Shown here: positions 37,654 to 48,093 of the stretch, piece by piece
Layout of the letters: the number at the start of each line of letters is the position of its first letter
Position numbering within the stretch: the stretch's first letter is position 1
DNA from: an uncultured Rhizobiaceae bacterium
Lineage (GTDB): Bacteria > Pseudomonadota > Alphaproteobacteria > Rhizobiales > Rhizobiaceae
NCBI GenBank assembly: GCA_958296345.1
Contig: CATQIJ010000010.1
Location: 1-64,000, forward strand
Reading direction: 5' to 3'
Length of the DNA stretch: 64,000 nt
The notes under the pieces: generated by a model
Seen by the model: only the letters and a program-made list of their open reading frames with translations
The model's database searches: none
What the model was told of the DNA's origin: nothing
Translations under genes and position numbers: made by a program

Positions 37654-39651
37654 ATGGCTGAAAATAAAATCCTACTGGGTATCGACACAGGCGGCACTTA
37701 TACAGATGCCGTTCTATTCAGTGATGAAGCAGGCGTTATTGCAAAAGCTAAATCACTAACAACTAAGCATGATTTAGCAATTGGTATTTCGGGTGCAGTT
37801 GATGCCGTACTTTCTCAATTTAAAGGTGATATATCCGATGTCGCTTTGACTTCCATTTCTACCACACTTGCAACTAATGCACTTGTCGAAGGCAAAGGTG
37901 GAAGTGTTGGGCTTGTCATGATTGGTTTTGATGAGCGAGACATGGGGAAATCTGGTCTCAAAGAGGCTCTTGCTGGTGATCCAGTAATCTTTATTCCTGG
38001 TGGCCACGATGTAAGCGGTAATGAGCGTAAGCTTGATATGTCATCTTTGGAAACGTTTATAGAAGAACATGGGAAGAACATTTCAGGTATAGCGATTGCA
38101 GGATATTTTGCAGTTCGAAATTCTTCTCATGAACTTAAAGTACGTGATTATATACAAGAAAAAACTCAACTTGCGACTACCTGCAGTCATGAACTTTCAT
38201 CAAAGCTTGGAGGTCCAAAAAGAGCGCTTACCACAGTCTTAAATGCTAGATTAATACCAGTAATTCAGGATTTGATACTAGCTTGCCGCTCACATTTAGA
38301 AAAAACAGGTATTAACTCACCTCTTATGGTTGTTCGAGGAGATGGCGCTTTGGTTGATGCGGACTTTGCATTAAGGCGTCCAATTGAAACAATTCTGTCC
38401 GGTCCAGCAGCAAGCCTAGTCGGCGCTAAGTTTCTTCTTGGTACAAAGGACGCGATTATCTCTGATATTGGTGGAACAACCACAGATGTTGCTATCCTAG
38501 AAAAAGGCTGGCCACGCATCGAGCCAAACGGTGCAAGAGTTGGCGGCTTCACAACCATGGTTGAAGCAGTTGCCATGCATACCTTTGGCTTGGGCGGAGA
38601 TTCCGTTGTTGAAATAGATGATACAACAAATACAAAAGTGAAGCTGGGTCCAAGACGTCAAGTTCCAATAAGTCTTCTTGCCGTAGATTACGAGCAAGAA
38701 GTAGTAGGTGCGCTGAAACGGCTAGCGCAAATAGATTACCCGACACATCTTTGTGTGAAGTTTGCTCACCGTATTAAAGGTGCAGAAAATCGTATAGGTG
38801 GCTTGAAACCAACAGAGGTTAAACTTTTTGAAAAACTGACAGATAAGCCACAACCATTAGATACGCTTTTAAAAGGTGCATCAGAAGAAGGCACGCTTAC
38901 AAAACTAGTTTCCCGAGGTTTGGTGCAAGTTTCAGGCTTTACGCCTTCAGATGCAATGCATGTACTAGAGCGTCAAAATAATTGGAATGCGGAAGCAGCT
39001 ACGTTAGCAGCGAATGTTTTATACAGAGTGCGTGATCGATTTGCGCAAGCTATAGCCTTATCTGGTGCAGGGCTTTGTGAAAACATCAAGAAACAACTTA
39101 CTGCCCAAAGTTGTAATGTGATTTTACAAACTTGCATGGCGGAGGATGGAATAAAGGTTGGTGAAGGGGCTGCTGAACTAATTGCACGCTCACTTGATAG
39201 ACAAAGTGGGTTTGTAAAATTCTCACTAAACTTAGACCGTCCATTGGTAGGCCTTGGTGCGTCCGCAAAAGTTTATTATCCAGAAATAGGTGATAGATTA
39301 TCTTCAGAGTGTTTAGTGCCTGATCATGCAGATGTTGCTAATGCAATTGGCGCTGTTGCCAGTGAGGTTCGTGTTCAGAAAACTGTAACGATCACAAGTT
39401 CAGATGGCGGAAGTTCTTTCCAGTTTATGTCGGGTGGTAGTTTAACTAATATGGCAGACGAAGAAGCAATGCTAGAGAAAGTCAAACTTGATTTGCAGTC
39501 CGAGTTAGTTCAGATGGCAGAAGAGGCAGGGGCGCAATCTCCTGAATTTGAGACAAATATTAAAATTAACGCACCAATTATTGATGGTTCGCGTCATTTT
39601 GTAGAAGCAATTATTCATATGAGTGCAACGGGTCGCCCAAAATTTGATTGA
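37654..39651 (+). CDS. hydantoinase/oxoprolinase family protein, HyuA-like
   Basis: A 665-residue ATP-dependent ring-opening enzyme of the HyuA class (N-methylhydantoinase A, 5-oxoprolinase and acetone carboxylase relatives). The N-terminal domain begins 'ILLGIDTGGTYTDAVLF', and the main domain contains 'RPIETILSGPAASLVGAKFL' and 'IISDIGGTTTDVAILEKGWPRI'. The C-terminus lacks a HyuB domain, and no hyuB gene is adjacent, which is unusual because HyuA normally works with HyuB. It stands between ppc and hemA, both unrelated. The substrate is unknown. Confidence 0.85.
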   Translation: MAENKILLGIDTGGTYTDAVLFSDEAGVIAKAKSLTTKHDLAIGISGAVDAVLSQFKGDISDVALTSISTTLATNALVEGKGGSVGLVMIGFDERDMGKSGLKEALAGDPVIFIPGGHDVSGNERKLDMSSLETFIEEHGKNISGIAIAGYFAVRNSSHELKVRDYIQEKTQLATTCSHELSSKLGGPKRALTTVLNARLIPVIQDLILACRSHLEKTGINSPLMVVRGDGALVDADFALRRPIETILSGPAASLVGAKFLLGTKDAIISDIGGTTTDVAILEKGWPRIEPNGARVGGFTTMVEAVAMHTFGLGGDSVVEIDDTTNTKVKLGPRRQVPISLLAVDYEQEVVGALKRLAQIDYPTHLCVKFAHRIKGAENRIGGLKPTEVKLFEKLTDKPQPLDTLLKGASEEGTLTKLVSRGLVQVSGFTPSDAMHVLERQNNWNAEAATLAANVLYRVRDRFAQAIALSGAGLCENIKKQLTAQSCNVILQTCMAEDGIKVGEGAAELIARSLDRQSGFVKFSLNLDRPLVGLGASAKVYYPEIGDRLSSECLVPDHADVANAIGAVASEVRVQKTVTITSSDGGSSFQFMSGGSLTNMADEEAMLEKVKLDLQSELVQMAEEAGAQSPEFETNIKINAPIIDGSRHFVEAIIHMSATGRPKFD

Positions 39652-39780
39652 GATCAAATATTTATATTCAAGGTATCGTTATTAAAAGTGCGACGAAAAG
39701 TCGGGTGATTTACTTGTTAAAGAGTCGCTACCTATGCTTTAAATATGTAATAAAGATAAAAATTATTGTTAGGTGATGTT

Positions 39781-40995
39781 GTGAATTTTCAATCATTTTT
39801 CCAAGAACGTATAGAAGAGCTTAAAGACGAAGGACGTTATCGCGTCTTTGCTGATCTTGAGCGTCATGCTGGAAACTTTCCAAAAGCTACTAGGTACGTC
39901 GACGGTAAAACAGAAGAAGTGACGGTTTGGTGTTCAAATGATTATTTAGGCATGGGCCAACATCCAGCAGTTTTATCTGCTATGACAAGTGCAGTAGAGG
40001 CATGTGGCGCAGGTGCAGGTGGTACTCGAAATATTTCAGGCACAAATCATTTCCATGTGAAACTTGAAGAAGAGTTGGCTGACCTTCATGGTAAAGAAGG
40101 TGCACTTCTTTTTACATCAGGTTACAATTCAAACTGGGCATCGCTTGGCACACTAGGCGCACAAATTCCTGGCTGTGTAATTTTTTCTGACGCTAATAAT
40201 CATGCTTCCATGATAGAAGGTATTCGTCATTCAAAAGCTGAAAAGCGTATTTGGAAACATAATGACGTTGAAGATCTTGATCGTATTCTTTCTGAATACG
40301 GTCCAGACGTTCCAAAGATTGTTGCGTTTGAATCCATCTATTCTATGGACGGTGACATCGCACCAATCGAAGCAATTTGTGACGTAGCTGATAAGCATGG
40401 TGCAATGACATATATTGACGAAGTACATGCTGTTGGCATGTATGGAAGCCGTGGTGGTGGGGTAGCTGAACAAGAAGGTATTGCACATCGTCTAACTGTC
40501 ATTGAAGGAACGCTTGGAAAAGCGTTCGGTGTTATGGGTGGGTATATTACTGCTTCTACTGAACTGGTAGATTTTGTTCGAAGTTTTGCATCTGGTTTTA
40601 TTTTTACTACAGCTTTGCCGCCAGCGTTAGCTGCTGGCGCATTAGCAAGTATTCAGCATTTAAAGCAAAGTCAGATGGAACGTGCGCGCCAAAAAGAACG
40701 TGTTAAAAAAGTACGTGAGCTTCTTGATGCAGAAAATATTCCGCACACACCTAATCCAGGACACATCATTCCAGTGATGGTTGGAGATGCAGTTAAGTGT
40801 AAATGGATTTCAGACTTGCTTTTAAATGATTACGGTATTTACGTGCAACCGATTAATTATCCAACAGTTCCAAAAGGAACTGAAAGATTGCGCATTACCC
40901 CTTCACCATTACATACCGATGAAGATATTAAAAACCTCATTAATGCTCTTTCGGAGCTTTGGTCACAATGTGCATTAGCGCGGTCAGTTGCTTGA
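39781..40995 (+). CDS. hemA: 5-aminolevulinate synthase
   Basis: A 404-residue PLP enzyme that condenses glycine and succinyl-CoA, the first step of heme synthesis by the C4 route of alphaproteobacteria. Diagnostic blocks are '[18 protein letters not shown]', '[15 protein letters not shown]', '[16 protein letters not shown]', '[12 protein letters not shown]' and the Schiff-base lysine in '[15 protein letters not shown]'. I take GTG 39781 (VNFQSFF) as the start, since homologues begin MNF..FF and AGGTGA lies just upstream; an in-frame TTG at 39766 would add five residues. A hairpin terminator follows. Confidence 0.96.
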   Translation: MNFQSFFQERIEELKDEGRYRVFADLERHAGNFPKATRYVDGKTEEVTVWCSNDYLGMGQHPAVLSAMTSAVEACGAGAGGTRNISGTNHFHVKLEEELADLHGKEGALLFTSGYNSNWASLGTLGAQIPGCVIFSDANNHASMIEGIRHSKAEKRIWKHNDVEDLDRILSEYGPDVPKIVAFESIYSMDGDIAPIEAICDVADKHGAMTYIDEVHAVGMYGSRGGGVAEQEGIAHRLTVIEGTLGKAFGVMGGYITASTELVDFVRSFASGFIFTTALPPALAAGALASIQHLKQSQMERARQKERVKKVRELLDAENIPHTPNPGHIIPVMVGDAVKCKWISDLLLNDYGIYVQPINYPTVPKGTERLRITPSPLHTDEDIKNLINALSELWSQCALARSVA

Positions 40996-41025
40996 TTCAA
41001 TCTCTTAAGACCTTGAATCAAGTTT
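40991..41025 (+). terminator. hairpin terminator of hemA
   Basis: CTTGATTCAA (40991-41000) and TTGAATCAAG (41013-41022) form a perfect 10-bp stem with a 12-base loop, followed by TTTCG. The left arm contains the hemA stop codon. The T run is short. Confidence 0.6.
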
Positions 41026-41076
41026 CGTATAAAGCTCTATAGATTGTTGAAAATAAACAAATATTTCTAAGTAGCT

Positions 41077-42429
41077 TTACGAAATTCTATTGCCTTCAAC
41101 AGATAGGTTCGGGTATTTTTGTGTGCCTTCTTTAACAAGGTCGCCTGTAACAGCATCTTGCCAGCGATAGCCAACTACACCACGTGAGGCTTTTGCTATA
41201 ATGTTATTTGTGATTGAAGCTTGGCCAGTTCCTTCAACAACGCTTACATAAAATCCTGTTTTAGTATCGCGAATAATATTGCTGCTAACAGTCACGTTAC
41301 GAAGGTATTCTCCCCAACCAAGTAGCATTCCAAAACGCGAAGTACGTTCTATTACATTGCCAGTAATCGCAATATCAGCTTCAGCTAATATGCCTGCTCC
41401 AAATATATGTTGCCCGGCTGGATAAGGAACATTGTCATGAATGTTTCGAACAAGATTATTAGAGCAAACTGATAATCGCCCGCCATGGTCTAGGTTTGCA
41501 ATTGAAATACCGCGAGCAGCACCATCAACAATATTGCCAGAGACAAGTGCGCCTTGAAATGCAAACTCTGAATAGACGGAAGTTTCACCAGCACGTAAGC
41601 AAGTGTTGTTCGTGATTTGAATATTGCTGCATGAATTCGAACGTATTGTAGAATAGGCGCAATCTGAAATATGATTATTTGAAATCATCACACCGTCAGC
41701 TTGCCAAGTATTTATGCCATTACCATATTGGCCCGTGCCGCCTTTAACAGCTGAGATAAATTTCACACGATTATTAGTAACGATTGTATTATCTTCACCC
41801 ACCTCACGACGGTAAACTAGTATGCCCGCATTCGCACATTCTGAAACAACGTTCTCTGAAATCATCATGCCAGTATTTGATTGGCCAACAATACCTGCAG
41901 TTCCAACTGCTGTATCAATTTTATTTCTTGAAATTCGGCCCGCTGATTTAGAGACTTCAATTCCTGATTTAGAAGCGTTCGTGAATTGGCAATTTTCAAT
42001 GCTTATATTCTTAGTGTTTACAATGCCCAAATTTGCTTCCGCATATTCTTTTACAGGCAATAAGCCACCGTCAAACTTTATACTATCAAGCTCAATGTGG
42101 TTTGCATTTTCAGCATATATAAAATGATCGCCGCCAGCATACTCAAAAATGGTCGCGCCATTGGTGCCATATAGCCTAGTATTTTTGGGAAGGGTTAAAT
42201 TAGATATTTTATATCGCCCAGGCTCTATGAATACAGCTTGGTTATTCTTTGAGGCATTATCAATAATCTTTTGAAGTCGCTGTCCTTGATCGCGTGTGCT
42301 GCCCGCTCGTAGACCCTCAGAATTTGCATTAATTCCTCCACCCATTGCTTGTGCAACAGAAGATGAAGCTGATAGGGCAATTATGCTTGCGCCAGCACCA
42401 GATAAAAAATTTCTACGTTTTATAATCAT
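41077..42429 (-). CDS. TIGR03808 family Tat-exported repetitive (parallel beta-helix) protein
   Basis: A 450-residue protein with a Tat signal ('[26 protein letters not shown]') followed by '[52 protein letters not shown]'. This is the start of a pectate-lyase-like right-handed beta-helix made of many short turns with 'I.N..'-type ladders ('[19 protein letters not shown]', '[30 protein letters not shown]'). TIGR03808 proteins are typical of Hyphomicrobiales; the substrate is unknown. It is divergent from the HerA-like ATPase gene, about 130 bases apart. Confidence 0.88.
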   Translation of the reverse strand: MIIKRRNFLSGAGASIIALSASSSVAQAMGGGINANSEGLRAGSTRDQGQRLQKIIDNASKNNQAVFIEPGRYKISNLTLPKNTRLYGTNGATIFEYAGGDHFIYAENANHIELDSIKFDGGLLPVKEYAEANLGIVNTKNISIENCQFTNASKSGIEVSKSAGRISRNKIDTAVGTAGIVGQSNTGMMISENVVSECANAGILVYRREVGEDNTIVTNNRVKFISAVKGGTGQYGNGINTWQADGVMISNNHISDCAYSTIRSNSCSNIQITNNTCLRAGETSVYSEFAFQGALVSGNIVDGAARGISIANLDHGGRLSVCSNNLVRNIHDNVPYPAGQHIFGAGILAEADIAITGNVIERTSRFGMLLGWGEYLRNVTVSSNIIRDTKTGFYVSVVEGTGQASITNNIIAKASRGVVGYRWQDAVTGDLVKEGTQKYPNLSVEGNRIS

Positions 42430-42559
42430 TTTACGAACCTCTTTATTAAATTATGCAGGAAACGTGCCATTTTCTTTGATTCTTCCTTTGCGATTGTTTC
42501 AATTAGTAAATATGTATGGAGAACGATATTTGCCTATGAATAGGCTAAGGGAGCAGATT

Positions 42560-44146
42560 ATGATTAAAGATGGCGCACTTTATATTGGTACAAGCCGTAA
42601 TCCAGATGACAGTCTTAATAAGGGCGAGTACTTAAACTTAAAACTGGCTAATCGGCATGGTTTGATTACGGGCGCTACAGGTACTGGTAAAACTGTGTCC
42701 TTGCAGATTTTAACTGAAGGTTTCTCCAATGCAGGTGTCCCTGTTTTTTGTGCAGATGTAAAAGGTGATTTATCCGGGTTGGCTGCAAAAGGAGATCCAA
42801 AGGATTTTCTCCTAAAGCGCGCTGAAGACATTGGTCTTGAAGATTATCAATTCCAAGAATTTCCTGTTATTTTTTGGGATCTGTTCGGAAAACAAGGCCA
42901 TCAGGTTAGAACAACACTCTCAGAAATGGGGCCGTTGCTTTTAGCCCGTCTTCTAGATCTTAACGATACGCAAGAGGGCGTACTTAACATTGCTTTTAAA
43001 TTAGCTGATGACGAAGGCATGTTGTTACTTGATTTAAAAGACCTTCGTGCACTTCTTTTATCCATGGGCGAGCGCTCTTCAGAGCTTACAACTGCCTATG
43101 GTTATGTTTCCAAACCGTCTATTGGTGCAATTCAACGTCAACTTTTGGTTCTTGAGCAACAAGGCGGAGAAGGCTTCTTTGCTGAACCTGCCCTACAGAT
43201 TTCTGATCTAATGCGAACAACAAGAGATGGTCGCGGTGCAATTAGTATTCTTGCAGCTGATAAGTTGATGCAATCGCCTCGATTATATTCAACGTTCTTA
43301 CTATGGCTCTTATCTGAGTTATTTGAAGAATTACCCGAAGTAGGAGATATGGATAAGCCTAAGCTTGTATTTTTCTTTGATGAAGCACACTTGATGTTTG
43401 ATGAAGCGCCAAAGATTTTGGTTCAAAAGGTAGAGCAAATGGTTAAATTAATTCGCTCAAAAGGTGTTGGCGTGTATTTTGTGACACAAAACCCTGTCGA
43501 TATTCCAGACGGTGTTCTTTCGCAGCTTGGTAACCGTGTTCAACATGCGCTACGAGCTTTCACTCCTAAAGAACAAAAAGCAGTTCGTGTTGCCGCAGAT
43601 ACTTTCCGTCCAAACCCTGCTTTTGTTGCAAAGGATGTAATTACAGAGCTTGGCGTTGGTGAGGCGTTGGTCTCCACTTTGATGAAAAAAGGCGTGCCAT
43701 CAATGGTTGAACGCACACTTGTACGCCCACCTGCCTCACGTCTTGGACCATTAACCAAAAAAGAACGCGCTGAAATCATCAAAATGAGCCCAGTAGCTGG
43801 CCAGTATGATAAAACTGTTGACCGTGAATCTGCTTACGAAATGCTTAAAAAGTCAGCAGCTGATGCGGCTAAACGTGAAGCTGAACAGCAAGATCGTGAA
43901 GATGATGAACGTGAGAAAAAGGGACGCGCAAAAAGCCGTTCTGGTTTTCAACTACCAGATTTTGACCGTGATGATCGACCGACCAAACGCTCTCGTGCAA
44001 AATCAAAATCACGTAGAAAACGCGGTAGAAGCGGGCGTCAAAGCGTGACTGAGGCGGCGGTAAAATCAGTAACCCGTACAATTGCAAGCTCTCTTGGGCG
44101 TGCATTAGTACGCGGTATTTTGGGAAGTTTGAAAAAAGGCTTCTAA
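42560..44146 (+). CDS. DUF853 (HerA-like, YjgR type) P-loop ATPase
   Basis: A 528-residue ATPase. The typical start '[48 protein letters not shown]' includes Walker A GATGTGKT at 38-45; '[18 protein letters not shown]' is Walker B, and '[46 protein letters not shown]' follows. The last 100 residues are highly charged and Arg/Lys-rich ('[16 protein letters not shown]'), suggesting nucleic-acid or membrane contact. The start at 42560 follows GGGAG; the frame is open much further upstream but overlaps the divergent gene and lacks support. The cellular role of YjgR-like proteins is unclear. Confidence 0.88.
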   Translation: MIKDGALYIGTSRNPDDSLNKGEYLNLKLANRHGLITGATGTGKTVSLQILTEGFSNAGVPVFCADVKGDLSGLAAKGDPKDFLLKRAEDIGLEDYQFQEFPVIFWDLFGKQGHQVRTTLSEMGPLLLARLLDLNDTQEGVLNIAFKLADDEGMLLLDLKDLRALLLSMGERSSELTTAYGYVSKPSIGAIQRQLLVLEQQGGEGFFAEPALQISDLMRTTRDGRGAISILAADKLMQSPRLYSTFLLWLLSELFEELPEVGDMDKPKLVFFFDEAHLMFDEAPKILVQKVEQMVKLIRSKGVGVYFVTQNPVDIPDGVLSQLGNRVQHALRAFTPKEQKAVRVAADTFRPNPAFVAKDVITELGVGEALVSTLMKKGVPSMVERTLVRPPASRLGPLTKKERAEIIKMSPVAGQYDKTVDRESAYEMLKKSAADAAKREAEQQDREDDEREKKGRAKSRSGFQLPDFDRDDRPTKRSRAKSKSRRKRGRSGRQSVTEAAVKSVTRTIASSLGRALVRGILGSLKKGF

Positions 44147-44262
44147 TCTTCTCAAAGAAGAAAAATTATAGTTTTCAAAAAAAGTGATTGCAAAAATTCT
44201 TTATTGCTGACAAAGCGGTTTTAGGAAGAGTTTTTGTAGTCTCTTATTTTTGGAACCAGCCT

Positions 44263-45552
44263 ATGCTTCGTCAGATTTTTCCAGTCACCGCACTATTTAT
44301 CAGTACTTTCTTTCTACTCGCAGGCGGGGGTATGCAGTCTGTTCTTCTACCCGTTAGAGGGCAATTAGAAGGCTTCAGCTCGTCTCAAATTGGTTTGATT
44401 GGTACAGGTTGGGCTTTAGGGTTTACGATTGGTTGTATAATTGTTCCCCATCTTGTGCGCCGTGTAGGGCATGTAAGAACCTTCAGTGCTTTAGCTGCAA
44501 TTTTAGCGACTGTTGTGTTGCTCAACGGCATGGTAATTGAAGCCTACACGTGGATAATTTTAAGAGCATTAGCTGGCTTTTGCTTTTCAGGTTCTTACAT
44601 GATTATTGAGAGCTGGTTGAACGAGCGCGTCTCAGATGAAAATCGTGGTGCTATGTTCTCGGTCTATATGATTGTATCGCAAGGTGCATTTATGTCTGGG
44701 CAATATATGCTTGTCATTGCGAATCCATCTAAAGAAACGCTTTTTATGTTAGGTGCAATTTTATACAGTCTTGCTGTGATACCTACCGCTCTTTCAAAAG
44801 CGCAATCGCCAGCGCCATTGACGCAAGTTAAAGTTGATTTAAAGGGCATGTTTTTTAACTCACCATCCGCTTTTATTGGCTCGATTATAGCTGGAATACT
44901 CTCAGGTTCTTTCCAAAGTTTTGCTCCAGTTTTTGGCGTTGAACAAGGCATGTCCACGGCTAATATTGCTAATATGATGGTGTTGGTAATGTTTGGCGCT
45001 TTAATCTTTCAATATCCACTTGGCAAGCTTTCAGACATGGTTGATCGCCGATTTGTCATGGTAGGATTGAGCCTTGCTGGAACTATTGTTGGCTTTTTAA
45101 TTTCTGGCTATTCGGTCAATGGAGAAAATCCACAGTTGGTTTTCTTTGCCTTAATGGTTTTGCTTGGTGGTTTTGTATATCCTCTTTATGGCTTGGTGAA
45201 TGCTCATGCAAATGACCATGCAGAGCCAGAAGATTTTGTGAAAATTTCATCTAGCCTCCTTATTCTTTATGGCATTGGGAATATGATCGGCCCATTAGTT
45301 ACTGGTCCTGCAATGGAAATATTGGGTACAGGAGCTTTATTCCAAATAATTGGAGCTTCACATTTATTACTAGCAATTCATATGACTTACCGTATTACAA
45401 AGCGTGTTGCGCCAGATGATGAGCAAACAATGGATTATCAAGTTACACCAGTTGCTACTATGGCACCAACTGCTGAAAGTTATGCACTAGATCCCCGTTC
45501 TGATGCGGAGACCTATATGTCTGATGATGAGGAAGCCGAACCTGCGGAGTAA
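44263..45552 (+). CDS. MFS transporter, YcaD-like
   Basis: A 429-residue major facilitator with 12 predicted helices. The beginning 'LRQIFPVTALFISTFFLLAGGGMQSVLLPVRGQLEGFSSSQIGLIGTGWALGFTIG' and the loop 'SWLNERVSDENRGAMFSVYMIVSQGAFMSGQYML' match the YcaD-like group. The C-terminus carries an acidic tail of about 45 residues. ATG 44263 with GGA upstream is chosen over a TTG 25 codons earlier because homologues begin near this Met. The substrate is unknown. The 3' end is one base from the convergent TRAP binding-protein gene. Confidence 0.85.
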   Translation: MLRQIFPVTALFISTFFLLAGGGMQSVLLPVRGQLEGFSSSQIGLIGTGWALGFTIGCIIVPHLVRRVGHVRTFSALAAILATVVLLNGMVIEAYTWIILRALAGFCFSGSYMIIESWLNERVSDENRGAMFSVYMIVSQGAFMSGQYMLVIANPSKETLFMLGAILYSLAVIPTALSKAQSPAPLTQVKVDLKGMFFNSPSAFIGSIIAGILSGSFQSFAPVFGVEQGMSTANIANMMVLVMFGALIFQYPLGKLSDMVDRRFVMVGLSLAGTIVGFLISGYSVNGENPQLVFFALMVLLGGFVYPLYGLVNAHANDHAEPEDFVKISSSLLILYGIGNMIGPLVTGPAMEILGTGALFQIIGASHLLLAIHMTYRITKRVAPDDEQTMDYQVTPVATMAPTAESYALDPRSDAETYMSDDEEAEPAE

Positions 45553-45553
45553 T

Positions 45554-46639
45554 TTATCCACGAGCTGATAAAAATGCTTTGATTGAAACTTTTGACCAAG
45601 GGTCTAAGTGTTTAGCCGCACTTTGATAACTAGCAACTAGTTCAGATGTAATGGCATCTTTGGCTGCTAGCTCTTGCATCACTTCTACAGTAGCTGTTTT
45701 GGCTGCAGAAATGATATCGATAGGGTATTCTTTGATTTCTACGCCTTCATTTTCAACTAGGCTCTTGAGACTAGCAGCGTTATTCCATTCAGATTCGCCA
45801 AGTGAGAAAATATTTTCAGCCGCACAAGCTGCTTCAACAATTTGTTGAAGATCTTTTGGTAGTGCACCAAACGCTGATTTTGAAACTAACGCTTCCCCTG
45901 TACCATTGGGTTCATGAAAGCCTGGAGAATAATAATATTTTGCTGCTTTATGAAAGCCCATAGCTGAATCACTGAAAGGTCCAAGAAATTCTGTTGCATC
46001 GATGACACCAGTTTTCAGGCTTGTGAATATTTCTGATGGTGGAAGACCAACTGGTAAAGCACCTAGTTTGGTTAGAACAGCGCCACCAAGACCAGGCATT
46101 CTTATTTTTAAACCTTTTAAATCAGCCAAACTTTCGAGTGGCTTTTTATACCAGCCACCCATTTGGTAGCCAGTATTTCCAGCCATAAATGGCTTGATGC
46201 CAGCAGGTTCATAAAGCTTGTCCCAAAGGGTTTGGCCGCCCCCATGATTAACCCAAGTAATGTGTTCTACAGGTGTCAGGCCAAAAGGTGCTGCAGTAAA
46301 TATCGGTGCAGCAGAAAATTTACCAGCCCAAAATAATGGCGCAGTATGGGCCATCTGCGCAACACCATTGGCAATGGCGTCAAATGTACCAAGGCCAGGA
46401 ACAATTTCCCCTGCCGCATATAATTTGATATTCAGACGTCCATCAGAAAGAGTTGTGATTCTATCAGCCAACCTTTGCGCTGTAATACCAGGGCCTGGAA
46501 GATTTTTTGGCCAAGATGTTACCATTCTCCATTCAATTGAAGACTGCGCTAGAACGGGCGAGGCAAGAACAGGCAAACTAGCAGAACCTGCCAGTAAACC
46601 AAGAGCTGCACGACGTGTTGTTTTTTTGTGAGTGGTCAA
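45554..46639 (-). CDS. TRAP-type substrate-binding protein (DctP family)
   Basis: A 361-residue periplasmic binding protein with a Tat signal ('KKTTRRAALGLLAGSASLPVLASPVLAQ') and DctP family features: 'WRMVTSWPKNLPGPGITAQRLADRITTLSDGRL', 'MGGWYKKPLESLADLKGLKIRMPGLGG', 'LGALPVGLPPSEIFTSLKTGVIDATEFLGP'. The last motif includes the arginine and acidic positions that bind carboxylates in this family. Translation starts at TTG 46639, three bases after the thiD stop, with its ribosome binding site (GGAGC) inside thiD; it is thus the fourth gene of the TPP-riboswitch operon. No TRAP membrane subunits (DctQ/DctM) are adjacent. A 2-oxoacid-like ligand is typical, but a thiamine-related ligand is suggested by context. 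Confidence 0.85.
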   Translation of the reverse strand: MTTHKKTTRRAALGLLAGSASLPVLASPVLAQSSIEWRMVTSWPKNLPGPGITAQRLADRITTLSDGRLNIKLYAAGEIVPGLGTFDAIANGVAQMAHTAPLFWAGKFSAAPIFTAAPFGLTPVEHITWVNHGGGQTLWDKLYEPAGIKPFMAGNTGYQMGGWYKKPLESLADLKGLKIRMPGLGGAVLTKLGALPVGLPPSEIFTSLKTGVIDATEFLGPFSDSAMGFHKAAKYYYSPGFHEPNGTGEALVSKSAFGALPKDLQQIVEAACAAENIFSLGESEWNNAASLKSLVENEGVEIKEYPIDIISAAKTATVEVMQELAAKDAITSELVASYQSAAKHLDPWSKVSIKAFLSARG

Positions 46640-46642
46640 TTT

Positions 46643-47449
46643 TCAGCTCCAAAGATTATGAAAATGATGAACAGGGCCAGAACCCTTGCCAATGTTTAAT
46701 TTGTCTGATGATGCAATAGCATTCGTGAGCCACTCTTTAGATTTTTGAATAGCTTCATTAAGTTCCATGCCATGAGCAAGGTTTGCAGCAATTGCGGATG
46801 ACAGCGAACATCCTGTACCATGTGTATTTTGAGTATTTATACGCCGAGCAGTAATCCAAGTTTCTTGTGATGTTGTTTTTAACAAATCAGCACAATCATC
46901 ACCTTCACTATGCCCACCTTTAATCAGAACTGCTTTAGCGCCTGCTTCTAAAAGTATACCTGCTTGTTGAATCATCTCTTCATTTGATGTTGCAAGAGGC
47001 AACTTAGTTAGTTTTGCGCTTTCATGTAAATTCGGCGTTAGTAAATCTGCTATCGGCATGAGAACGGATTTAATCGCATCTACGGCTTCTTCAGCTAGTA
47101 AAGAATCGCCAGAGGTTGTAACCATCACAGGGTCAAAAACTATATTTTTTGCATTATGATTTTTGAGTCCATTTGCAACAGCTTTAATTACTGGAACCTG
47201 CGATAACATTCCAATTTTAACAGCATCTATTTTTAAATCTGAGAAAACAGAATCCATTTGGGCAGTGATAAATTCAGATGGTACATCATGAACACCTGTA
47301 ACACCAAGTGTGTTTTGTGCAGTTAGGGCTGTGATAACACTCGCTCCATAAACTTTATTTGCTGAAAAAGATTTCAAATCAGCTTGAATTCCAGCGCCCC
47401 CGCCAGAATCTGACCCGGCAATCGTTAGTGCAATAGGGACATCGTTCAT
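46643..47449 (-). CDS. thiD: hydroxymethylpyrimidine/phosphomethylpyrimidine kinase
   Basis: A 268-residue ribokinase-fold enzyme that phosphorylates HMP and HMP-P in thiamine synthesis. 'ALTIAGSDSGGGAGIQADLKSF' is the substrate-binding start, and 'RRINTQNTHGTGCSLSSAIAANLAHG' carries the catalytic 'GTGC' anion hole. The ATG overlaps the thiE stop by four bases (ATGA). It is the third gene of thiM-thiE-thiD, a salvage set, with no thiC, thiG or thiO in the window. Confidence 0.95.
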   Translation of the reverse strand: MNDVPIALTIAGSDSGGGAGIQADLKSFSANKVYGASVITALTAQNTLGVTGVHDVPSEFITAQMDSVFSDLKIDAVKIGMLSQVPVIKAVANGLKNHNAKNIVFDPVMVTTSGDSLLAEEAVDAIKSVLMPIADLLTPNLHESAKLTKLPLATSNEEMIQQAGILLEAGAKAVLIKGGHSEGDDCADLLKTTSQETWITARRINTQNTHGTGCSLSSAIAANLAHGMELNEAIQKSKEWLTNAIASSDKLNIGKGSGPVHHFHNLWS

Positions 47450-48093
47450 TTTCTTACCTCGTCGATTAGCTTGGCTAAAGTTTGCGTCGCTTTTACAACA
47501 TCATCTGCCATGTAGAGTGATGAAATCATTGCTACGCCATCACAACCGGCTTCAAATAAAGAGCCAATGTTAGTCTTGTCTATGCCAGCAATTGCGCCAA
47601 CGGGCATTTTTGGTGAACGCCTTTTTAAGATGCTAGCGATTTCAATCCAACCGTGGATACCAACAGAGGTTTTATTGTCTTTTGATTGAGTGTAAAAAAC
47701 GCCGCCAACAAAGGCGTAATCTAAAAATTCAATGGGCGCATTTTCTGCTTGCTCAATTGTTTTGATGGAAAGGCCAATAATAGCATCTGTTCCCAATAAG
47801 CTTCTTGCATCTTCAGCACTCATATCTTCTTGACCCAAATGTACGCCGTCAGCGCCACTTGCTAGAGCTATATCTATACGATCATTGACGATGAATGGGA
47901 CACATGTTGCTTGTAACGATTGCTTGATAGATTTAGCATTTTCAATCATGCTACGAATATCGTTTTTCTTGTCACGATACTGAATAAGCGTTGCGCCATT
48001 TTCAGCAGATGTTTTGGCCAATTCTGCCAGAGAGCGGCCCTTACTGCGATTAGGGTCAACAATGCCATAAAGGCTGACATCAACTTGGTTCAT
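47446..48093 (-). CDS. thiE: thiamine-phosphate synthase
   Basis: A 215-residue TIM-barrel enzyme that couples HMP-PP with thiazole phosphate to give thiamine phosphate. 'LIQYRDKKNDIRS', 'PFIVNDRIDIALASGADGVHLGQEDMS', 'IGLSIKTIEQA' and 'PVGAIAGIDKTNIGSLFEAGCDGVAMISSLY' are the family blocks. It overlaps thiM and thiD by four bases each, indicating tight translational coupling. Confidence 0.95.
   Translation of the reverse strand: MNQVDVSLYGIVDPNRSKGRSLAELAKTSAENGATLIQYRDKKNDIRSMIENAKSIKQSLQATCVPFIVNDRIDIALASGADGVHLGQEDMSAEDARSLLGTDAIIGLSIKTIEQAENAPIEFLDYAFVGGVFYTQSKDNKTSVGIHGWIEIASILKRRSPKMPVGAIAGIDKTNIGSLFEAGCDGVAMISSLYMADDVVKATQTLAKLIDEVRK

Noticed and set aside
42296-42559. A longer N-terminus for the DUF853 ATPase
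   Set aside because: The extension overlaps the coding start of the divergent TIGR03808 gene and does not resemble the family; ATG 42560 has GGGAG and matches the usual start.
45550-45565. TTTATCCACG as a DnaA box cluster or origin
   Set aside because: Only one box-like sequence is present and no AT-rich unwinding region or further boxes surround it.
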